Source: Ochromonadaceae sp. CCMP2298 (Eukaryota > Sar > Synurophyceae > Ochromonadales > Ochromonadaceae). Taken from it: a stretch of 19,059 nucleotides of DNA. Positions 1-9,200 of the stretch are shown here, piece after piece. Position numbers and translations under genes: made by a program. Location: positions 1 to 19,059 of the forward strand of contig MU633943.1 of the NCBI GenBank assembly GCA_026770595.1. The letters run 5' to 3'. Numbering within the stretch: the stretch's first letter is position 1; each line of letters begins with the position of its first letter. The notes beneath the pieces were generated by a model. It saw only the letters and a list, made by a program, of their open reading frames with translations, did no database searches and had not been told where the DNA came from.

Positions 1-137
1 ATCGGGGAGGGAGACTTCAAGGTTTTTACGTGGCGCTATCAAGCCGCTCTAGTATACTATAGACGTCGATTTCTAGTTCCATGGAGGATTCCCATGAATT
101 TTGACGGGACTACCAAAACCCAAGTGTTGTCAAAACC

Positions 138-1520
138 CTAAGGTTTCCGCAGGTCAAAACGGAAACTATCTGGTAAAAAAACCCACGGCTGTTTTGATGG
201 AACTTTTAGTTTTGTACGTACAAAAGCGTTATGGGGAGTGATCAGACGCGAGAACTGTGACATCGAGAGCAGCAGGAGTGTGAGATCGTTGTCCGAGCTC
301 ACCTCTTCGTCAACGCAATCGACATCCATCTCATAAGATTGTGGTTCATTGCTAATCTCTACATCCTCCTCGACCCTATCATCTTCCCTTCCATATGGGA
401 AGTAGAGGCGTTCTAAGCTCGCATCCATCTTTGCAGAGCAGCCACGGTGAGAGCGATGCTTTCGTATCCACTTATCCGCATTGATGATATCCATTCCCTG
501 CTTGTAGGCAAGGAAGTAGACACGGACTACTCTAATATAGCGGCGGATCATAGCAAGCGGTAAGTTCTCCTCCGACAGGCCATAGTTCATCCCCAGCTCT
601 AACTGATCTAATTTGCCATTGCGGTACTTTCTGATCGACCATTTCATCCTGGACCAGCAGCGCTCTATGGGATTCAGCTCCGGGTGGAACTTGGGTAAGC
701 ATATGCACTGATGCTGTGTCCCATACATTGCATTGTGGTTGTCGTAGATCTCCTCTAACCCAGATCTCTGTGCTGCGAAATCAGGTTGGCGCTGGAGCAT
801 GCAGCGGCTACAGTCACAGTGCATCGCTCGAGCTTCCAAAGCTACCACGGCCGGCTGTCTCAAGGTAAGCAGTTTCTGTATCAGTGTTGCATCTTCCCGG
901 TTTGCCTCCCACGCTGCCACTATCGCCTTGTTTACCGCCGCTGCTTGAACTATATGTCTCTGCTGTACACACCCACCTTGCCCGAAGACTAGTCCGCGCT
1001 CGTACAGGATCTGCTTTACGCCCTTGGGCACACCGACGAGTTCACACTCTGGAGAGACTACTGCTCCAATCTGGTAAGCTGTCGTTGTCAATGTACTGCT
1101 ATTTGTATCTCGGGGTCTAATCTTGCACCCCTGCTTGATCTCCACGTGCAGTGTGTCTCCCACCTCGAAGAACATGCATTGGCGCCTTCCGTCGTGCCAC
1201 CCGTCGCGCATCACCAGCTCCACCTTGGCCACGCCTCCTGGGGTAAGATTCAGCTTGCCCGCTTCCAGTGCATCCTTCGCCCTGCAGTTGTGCCCCGAGC
1301 TATTGTCAAACACGTCCAGCGCTCGTGTTGTCCTGCCATCGAAGCGCCTGTCAAACTCGAGTAGATGAACCGCTGCCTGTGCCTGAGTCGCATCCCCATC
1401 CCACCAATCATCCTTCCCTTTGCCCGGATTGATGAATCTAATGCTCTCTCTCCACATCCCCACTGCATCAGAGACAAATGCAGCGACCATACGACAAGGG
1501 CCCCTGCTCTTGTCGATCAT
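138..1520 (-). pseudogene. Transposase, C-terminal DDE catalytic part
   Basis: Catalytic half (460 codons) of the same transposase. Visible motifs: MVAAFVSD at 11-18, where the family usually has a MVSDFL-like strand; FDNSSGH at 71-77, with the second catalytic Asp at residue 72 (bases 1305-1307); a CxCxxC-QPDF block (MHCDCSRCMLQRQPDF) around 235-250; and LPKFHPELNPIERCW, with the third catalytic Glu at residue 286 (bases 663-665). An IRRYIR...KHRSHRG region follows, as is usual near the family's C-terminus, and then an acidic tail. The expected first catalytic Asp is absent. The ATG at 1520 is unlikely to be a natural start: this is the downstream part of a frame-shifted gene. The frame continues through the left inverted repeat, and its TAG stop (138-140) is made of the TA target duplication plus one flanking host base. 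Confidence 0.8.
141..173 (+). repeat. Left terminal inverted repeat of the transposon
   Basis: It begins AGGTTTCCGCAGG, identical for 13 bp to the reverse complement of the right end, and 27 of 33 positions match over 33 bp. With the flanking TA the perfect match is 15 bp (139-153 against 2900-2914). The outer TA (139-140) is one copy of the target-site duplication. The minus-strand transposase frame runs through this repeat, which supplies its last 11 codons. Confidence 0.9.
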
Positions 1521-2571
1521 CCTGCCTCCCTTTCCCGCATCTTTTTACTGTGCTGTCCCTCAGCCGGGCCCCGCGTACATCCACATCCATATCCTTGCCT
1601 GTATATTCTATGCAGTTTTCCATTGTATCTTCCATGCCCTGTATGTACTCTGCCAGCGCCGCTTTTACGTCTGGCCGCTGATGCCCATCATTGTATATTT
1701 CCAAGGCCGTGCTGTTTTTGTAACTGAAACCAAGATGATGCAACCATATCTGCGCTGTCCTTTCTTTAATGTTAGCGTTGAAGCGAGTGTTGACAAACAC
1801 AGCGAAGTCTGTCGCCTTTGCTGGAGGTGTTGCTGTTGCTGCCCCAAGCATCCATGTGATCATTTCCTGCCTAGAAATCTCGTCGTGGATAATACTGTTA
1901 CCAGCCCTGCACTTATACCCCACGTTGCGGAAGGTACCCTCGCTAACAATAAATTGCAGGGTCCACCGCCGAATGCGCTTGCCCGAGGTGTTGAACATCA
2001 CCGCACATTCTTCGCTGTACTTCGTCACGATGCTAAGAGGCTGCCCGCTGTCGAATTGCCTCTTGAAGTGGCTCAGCATCGCAGCCACTGCTAGAACGCG
2101 CTCATGCAGGTTTGCCTGCGCCACTGCGCTGAGGGGAAGCTCCTCCTCCACCACCAGCGTTCTCGCCCTTGCCTTTGCAGTTTTCGCTTTCTTGTACTTC
2201 ACAAGCTTGGCGGACAACTCTGCAATGACTCCCATCTCAGTCAAGTCGGAGTAGGTTGTGCGACCGAAGGAGCGAAAGTCGTGCATGCCAGTAAGAAACT
2301 GCTCACCACTGACACCCAAGGTCTCTCTGGATCGCACCGAGACAGAAGAGACAGAGGTGAGCGTGCTGCACCCACTGTCGGGCTCCAGAGTGCTACTGCA
2401 CTGACTGTTGGCTGGCTCCAGCTGCATGTGCCGATGCTTCCGTGCCTCAGCAAGAGAATCAGAGCAGTGCCTCTTCTTGCTTGATGACGTCTTGCGGTCC
2501 GAGTGGCGGCCCTTTTCGTCTCCGGCGTGTCTCGGCGCTGTCTTTCTACTCGAGGGAGATGGAGTGAACAT
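1468..2571 (-). pseudogene. Transposase, N-terminal part (DNA-binding region to the GHxRPDV block)
   Basis: Front portion (367 codons) of the element's transposase, which would bind the terminal repeats and catalyse excision and insertion. Residues 1-80 are basic and Ser/Arg/Lys-rich and probably disordered. Residues 190-285 look like the helical DNA-binding part, with TAQIWLHHLGF at 272-282. YNDGHQRPDV at 293-302 matches the family's conserved GHERPDVV-type block. After DMDVDVRGARL (328-337) the family normally continues into a segment with the first catalytic Asp in an HDE-type motif. Here the frame instead ends after about 30 poorly conserved residues, and the family-like sequence resumes in another frame (1520-138), overlapping by 53 bp. 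An internal deletion with frameshift explains this best. I found no splice pair that would restore the missing block. The start is the first Met of the frame; the true start is uncertain. Confidence 0.75.
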
Positions 2572-2879
2572 TGGATGCTAACGAGATCGCAGATCAACGA
2601 TTCCTCAGGAGAGATCGTAGGTAGAAGTGTGTTTAACAGGCTACAACCATTAACGACAGCAGGCAAGCCATGTAGAAGTACAGATCGACGACCGCTTGAG
2701 CAGGATGCAGCGAAGGTCAGAATGGTTTGAATTGCTCCACGCTTCACCCAAATCGAGTTGGAGAATTCGCTCTGGACGGATTGTAGCTAGGGTTCTGGGC
2801 TACACAAGGATGTTATAGTTTTGCCTCTATTCGTGTTCTGGGAAGAGCAATCGAGGACCGGATTTTACACCCAAATGGT

Positions 2880-2912
2880 CCAAATACTTTATTTTTTGGC
2901 CTGCGGAAACCT
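2880..2912 (-). repeat. Right terminal inverted repeat of the transposon
   Basis: Reverse complement of the left repeat with 27 of 33 matches. Mismatches fall at repeat positions 14, 20-22, 26 and 30, counting inward from the tip. The TA at 2913-2914 is the second copy of the target-site duplication. The inner part is A/T-rich. Confidence 0.9.
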
Positions 2913-2914
2913 TA

Positions 2915-3210
2915 CTCTATCTCTGCGCAAACCCTCAATCAGACACCAACGGACCCATTCGACGCTTTGGATGCGCGACCCGCCCACTTAAGCGCCAATA
3001 CAGGTTTTTCTCATACCTAGTTTGAAACGCGTTTTTTTTTGCTTTGTCGCACTTCGCACATCGCAACCGCTTCCTTTTTCTGTTGTTGCTTGCTTGTCTC
3101 ATTGCACAAAACGCATCCTGTAGGTCTAGGACTACTCGCCTCTGCTTCCATCTGACAGTCTGGAGCACCCCCCATCGTAATCTGGAACTGCCCAGTCAGG
3201 AGCTGGAGCG
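2915..3210 (+). promoter_or_regulatory. Upstream region and 5' leader of the dynein-2 gene
   Basis: These 296 bp between the transposon's right end and the dynein start codon must hold the dynein promoter and leader, unless regulatory DNA lies beyond the transposon. I see no convincing TATA box. There is a T-run near 3033-3041 and pyrimidine-rich stretches near 3070-3105. An in-frame TAA at 3178-3180 blocks upstream extension of the coding frame. The role is inferred from position only. Confidence 0.4.
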
Positions 3211-6200
3211 ATGGGCGACCAGAGAGTCAACTTCCTTGTTGACAATGTTGTGTCGACTTGCCAAATTGCACATAGGGATAGGATCCTCGACAAGTTCGAG
3301 CGGTCTCGAGAAGTCAGCAACTTCTTGGACGATCCCAGGTCAGTTCCTAGTCCGCAGCCTGTTTTCGTGTGGCGACGGGCCCAATGGCAATAACTGACTG
3401 CTCGCCGCCCCCGCCTCTCCTACCCTCCCCTCCCCCCAGGTGCTTATGCTTGAAGGTGACCTACGCAAATGGAAACTGCGAATTTACAACGCAGCTTGGG
3501 ACGTCAAATGATAACGAGGGGAACGCTGAGAAGATGGACGTGCTCTTCGTGAAGCGCGGGAACGAGCCGCTGTCTCCGGAGAACATCGGCAAAAGCCTCG
3601 ACGTGCACACACTGCAGGGCTCCCCACTGGCCGGTCTGTTCAACTCCCTGAGGGGCATTTGGTGCCCCACTTTGCTGCAGAGCGCTTCCTCGGAGAAGCT
3701 GCCTCCCAAGGTGAAGCAGCTGCTGGCCGAGCTGGAGGCCACCCTCAGCTCCTCCGTGTCTACAGGCGGCTCCACTGACATCGAGGACGTCTCGGAGCTC
3801 ACCCAGCCCTCAGACGAGATCGCCTTCTGGCTGCGGATCAAGGAGGATCGCCGCTCGCCTGCGCGCAACCTGGCCAAGCAGGTGGACGAGGCTTTGCTGG
3901 AGTTCGCACCCTTCCAAGACCTGGCCAACCTCGATGTCTCCGCAGTCTCCGAGCTAGTCAACGTCTCCCTCGACGTGCTGAACAACATCTGGAACGCTGG
4001 CTCGGAGGAGGCCGTCTACCCGCAGCGCCGCATGACTCACCTGTTCGACTGCATCGGGTCGGCGCTGGTGCGGTACGTGCAGTCCACCCTCGCCGCGGTG
4101 GACATCTGGGCAGGCCTTAGCAGCGCCGTGCGCAGGCAGCTGCAGTCCTGCATACGCATCTGCGAGCAGTGGTGTTCCGTACCTAAGCGACTAACCTCCA
4201 CCTACTGGCCTGGGGCGACGCATTCGTGGCGCGGGGCAGCACACGAGGACTCGTTCACGCAGGCGTTCCTGCTGCGCCTGACGCAGCTGCTCAGCATCCT
4301 CACGCTCTCAGAAGAGCTCACGCAGATCCTGACCGCCGAGGAGAAGGCCTCCTTTCAGCTCAGCCGGCTATTCGAGCCTCTAAAGGAGACACGGCCTGTT
4401 TTGTACAACCCCTACACGGAGCCGCAGTGGGCGCGCGCTGTGCTTGACTACGAGCGACTGATCGACCCAGTAGAGAACGCAGTCGCCACCCGCTTCAAGC
4501 ACAACATAGCTCCCTACCTGGACCGACCCCAACTACTCCTTAGCGAGTTCCAGAAGTATAAAAACCTCATGACGCGTGCGACGATTCGGCGGGCCCTGGT
4601 CTCAGAGCGGGAGACGTTGCTGTCGTTGCTGCTGGAGTCTATGAAGCAAATGGAGAGCTCGGTGGAGAGGGACGACGTTGGGTACGACTCTGAGATGGAG
4701 GCAGGCTCTGGCTACGTGCCCAGGGGTGTCAAGCTCACCTCCCCGCAGGTGGCGGGCATAATTTACCTCCGCCAATTGGGCTCCAAGGTGGGCGAGATGT
4801 ACAGTGCTTCGAAGGATATACTGGATGACCTGGAGGCGTTCCCAAAGTTCTCCAGTCGGTGTAAGGCGCTGATCAGCCGGGCCAAGTTCGAAGAGGGCTC
4901 AAAGTTCGACGCTTGGATGGGGGACATGCGGCAGCGTGTGGAGGATGGGGACGACTCGATGCGCCTGAATGGGCAACTGATGGGCTGGAAGGACGGCGTG
5001 CTGGTGGTCAACTTCTCAGAGGACCTGGTGCGCTTCCTTAGGGAGTTCAGGCAGCTAGACGAGCTGGGATTTGACTTCCCCAAGGCCTCCAACGGCCGTA
5101 ACAAGAACATCACGGACCGTGCGATCGAGGCGGAGAAGTTCTTCCGCTATGGCATATTGCTCAAGAAGACAGCCAACTTCTACAACTCCATCTCGGAGCA
5201 GATGATCGACGTGCAGGAGCAGCTGCTGCTCGGATCGCTCTCCTCATTTGCCTCCCTGGTCTCCAAGCCCACACAGCGGCGCGGGGCGGAGGGCGAGCTA
5301 ACATGGTCAAATCCCGCCGAGTGCGAGAGCTACATCCGCACATTGCAGGGTGCTGCCGAGAAGCTGTCCTCTGAGAACCGCTACCTGCGCAAGGTACACG
5401 AGTCGCTGTGCGCGCAGTCAGTGGCCCTGATGGGCGTGGACCTGCACCGCCAGGGGGAACTGTGGAAAACTAAGTGGCGCGCGATGAAAGAAAAGATGAG
5501 CGCTGTGAGGGGGCGGTACAGCGACAAGGACTCCAAGCAGTGGGTGCTGCACTGGGACCACCAGATATACAAGGCCCTCGAGGCCAGCTACCAGATGGGT
5601 CTGGAGTGCGTGAACGAGTCTCTCCCGGAAATAAAGATCGAGCTCGTATTCGCCAACAAATCTCTCGACTTCAAGCCGCCCATCGAGCAGATCCGGCAAA
5701 GCTACTACCGAGAGCTGAAGAAGTTCGTGAACATCCCATACACCTTTGAAGGTTTTGGAAACGCCACTATATACAAGAAGATGGGGGCGAGAAACGCCAA
5801 GCGGCTGGTGGAGGTGTACTTTAAGGCAGAGGCGCTGTTCGATAGGCTTACGGAGCTGATTGGGCGGTATGCGGATTGGGTTATGTTGGGCAAGATCGAC
5901 CTGGATCAGTTCCTAGCACAGTACGTGAACACCTCGGACGAGTACGTGACCAACTTCAAGACCATGCGATCCAAGCGCAAGGACATCGACAAGCTGCCGG
6001 ACGTGGAGAGGGTTGACTGCATCACGGTCAGTCTGGCGCCCTTCAAGACCTTCCTGGACGAATTGCTGCTGCGCGTGGGGGATACATTGTTGGTCAACCT
6101 GAGGCGCACTCTTATAGAGGAGTTCAAAGAGGTCGACAGCTTTCTGGAGTCATCCAGCGAGCGGCTATACTCGAAGCCCAAGACGGTAGACGAGATTAGC

Positions 6201-9200
6201 GAGGCCAAGCAGCAGTGGAAGGAGATTGACAACAAGAAGGGCGTGATGATGACTGCCTCCCGCAACTGCGTGGAGAAGAAGAAGCTGCTGCTGCAGTACG
6301 CTCCAGGCACCGCTATCGACATCTCAGAGATTACTACCAAGATGGGCAATCTGGATGGGGAGGGAGGGCGCTGGGACGATTTTGAGATAGCGTTGGAGGC
6401 CTACAACGACATAATCGAGGGGCAGAAGGAGGTACTGAAGGGCTTCCTGGAGGAGGAGGAGGTGAGCATCAACGTAGACGTGGACAAGTTCGGCAACAAG
6501 TGGAGGCAATTGAAGCCCACAGATACCAAGTCCTGGGACCCCAGGGACATCCAGATGGTCTTCGACAGCCTGGACGACTGGAAGCAGCAGTTCAAGGGCC
6601 TCACCGACCGCACCTCGAAGCACATCGAGGCGCGCCTGGCATTCGGTATGAACAGTGCGCGCTTCGAGGGGCTTGAGGCCCTCCAGGAGGATATACAGAA
6701 CACCTCAAAGTCGTGGGACATGTTGAAGGAGTATATGGCTGAGGAGAAGACTCTCTCGGACGAGGACTGGATCAACTTTACCAACGTGTACGTGCTGCAG
6801 GACTTTGCGGCCAAGTGGGCGGAGAGTATGAAGGCCTCCTTCACGAGGGGGTCGTACGACTCCGTGGCTGAGTACATAGTCACTAAGGTGGAGCGCATCA
6901 AACGCTCAGTGCCGGCTCTGAAGTACTGCAAGAGCGAGGCCTTTAAGGAGGACCACTGGACCGAACTGCTGCAGGGGAAGCTGCAGCTAACCAGAGACCT
7001 GCGCGCCGACAAGCTGAAGGTCGAGCATTTCTTGAGCAAGCTAGACATTCTTATGGAGCCAGCTACGCTCTCCTTCGTGAAGAACCTGCAAGCCAGGGCG
7101 CTGGGAGAGGTACAGATTCGCGAGGCGATGCAGGAGCTGAGGGGCTGGGAGCTGTCGGCTGAGGTGAAGTTCCTCACGCAGGAGGAGAGCGGCCGGCAGG
7201 TGCCGCTGATCAAGGAGTGGAAAGACTTATTCTTGGAGATAGGGGACAAGCAGAGCCTCCTGGGGTCGCTCAAGGAGTCCCCTTTCTTCAAAGCCTTTGC
7301 GGACGTCGGCCTGGCCCTTGAGGTGAAGGTGTCCACGCTCGACTTCGTGCTGCAGACGCTCAACTCCATCCAACGCAAGTGGGTATACCTGGAGCCCATA
7401 TTCGCCCGCGGCGCGCTGCCCGCAGAGGAGAGTCGCTTCAAGCGCGTGGACGAGTCGTTCAAGGACATAATGAACACGGTGGTGCGCGACCCGAAGCTGT
7501 TCTACCTCGCAGACGAGCAGATCTTCCCCAGACTCTCAGATAACCTAAGAAACATGCAGGACCAGCTGGAGCGCTGCCAGAAGGCACTGACGGAGTTCCT
7601 GGAAGCGAAGCGCTCCGCTATGCCCCGCTTCTATTTCATCGGAGACGACGACCTGCTGGAGATCCTGGGCCAGGCCAAGAACCCCAACGTCATTCAGTCC
7701 CACCTGAAGAAGCTCTTCCAGGGCATCCACAAGGTCAAGTTCGGGCCAGAATTTAAGAGCATCACAGCCATGGTCTCGAGCGCCAACGAGGTGGTGAACT
7801 TCGAGACGCCCGTGCCGGTGAACGAGAAGGTCGAGGACTGGCTGGAGCAGCTGGCGCAGGAGATGCGCGCCACTCTGGCTGCGCAGCTGGACTCCTGCCT
7901 GCAGGCCAAGACGTTCGACTGGAACTACCCCTCGCAGATCCTGTGCCTTGCGCAGAACATCAAGTTCACAGACGACTGCGAGGCAGCTATCGAGGAGGGA
8001 CAGGCAGGTCTGGCCGCACTGCAGGCACAGCTCAAGCGCACCCTGAGCGAGTTCGTCTCCCACGATCTGTCTGCCGAGCCTCTAATGCAGCTGAAGATGA
8101 AGGCATTGGTGATGGACCTAGTGCACAACATCGACGTGGTCAAGCAGCTCACTGTCAAGAAGACCACCAAGCTGTCGGAGTGGCAGTGGTCCAAGCAGCT
8201 GCGCTACTACTTCAACAAGGGCCGTGCCTCTGTGCGCATGCACACCGCCTACTTTGACTATACATACGAGTACCAGGGCAACGCACCCAAGCTAGTACAC
8301 ACGCCGCTCACCGACAAGTGCTACCTCACTTTAACCCAGGGCATGCATATGGGTTTTGGAGGCAACCCATACGGGCCTGCTGGTACGGGCAAAACCGAGT
8401 CAGTCAAGGCGCTGTCTGCCTGCATGGGTCGGCAGGTGCTGGTGTTCAACTGCGATGAGGCCCTGGAGAGCACCTCCATGGTACGCATCTTCATAGGTAT
8501 CATCAAGTGCGGGGCCTGGGGCTGCTTCGACGAGTTCAACCGCCTGAAGGAGGACCAGCTGTCCGCCATATCACAGCAGATCCAGATCATCCAGGACGCC
8601 ATCAAAACCAAGACCTCCCCCATCAACCTGCTGGGCCACAGCATCGACGTGGACTTCAACTCGGGCATCTTCGTGACCCTCAACCCGCCCGGAAAGGCCT
8701 ACGGCGGTCGCTCGCGTCTGCCGGACAACCTGAAGGCCCTGTTCCGCCCAGTCGCTATGGGCGCGCCGGACAACGAATTGATCGCGGAGGTCAGTCTGGT
8801 GACTGAGGGCTTCTCGGAGTCTAAAGACCTGGCCTCCAAGATCGTCTCTCTGTTCAACCTGTCCAAGCAGCTGCTCTCGCCCCAGCAGCACTACGACTGG
8901 GGCCTGCGTGCACTTAAGGCCGTGCTGAACTCGGGCGGGCGGCTCATCCAGACCTACAAGGTACAGGGGACTAGCGTGACACCCGAATTAGAGTACGAGA
9001 TCCTCATCAAGGCTGTGCGGGTGAACACTTTATCAAAGCTGACCTTCGGGGATACCTCCAAGTTCCTCGCTTTGATTGGGGACGTCTTCCCCGGCGTGAA
9101 GAGCGACGACATCACAGGGGGCGAGTTGGAGGCCGCTATTAAGGAGGTCATGCAGGCAAAGCCCTTCCACCTGGTAGAGGACGCATCGCAGGTGAAGAAG

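Larger units (their letters stand above)
141..2912 (-). mobile_element. Tc1/mariner/IS630-type DNA transposon, probably inactive copy
   Basis: A cut-and-paste transposon of 2772 bp. Seen directly: the two ends are inverted repeats (141-173 and 2880-2912), each flanked by a TA dinucleotide (139-140 and 2913-2914), the classic target-site duplication of the Tc1/mariner/IS630 superfamily. The interior encodes, on the minus strand, a protein with DDE-transposase signatures (GHQRPDV, FDNSSGH, HPELNPIE). The transposase type resembles a family I know mainly as multi-copy proteins of basidiomycete fungi and some protists; that placement is from memory of the family. Both ends survive, but the transposase is frameshifted and seems to lack its first catalytic segment, so this copy could at best be moved by a transposase supplied elsewhere. 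It lies head-to-head with the dynein gene, its right end 298 bp before the dynein start codon. Confidence 0.85.

Noticed and set aside
1420-2094. 224-codon plus-strand frame opposite the transposase
   Set aside because: It is Cys/Pro/His-rich without motifs, while the minus strand carries clear transposase signatures over the same bases.
3369-3440. N-terminal extension of the dynein frame from the ATG at 3369
   Set aside because: It encodes a Pro-rich stretch that is the pyrimidine tract of a GT-AG intron. The spliced exon at 3211 gives the expected N-terminus.
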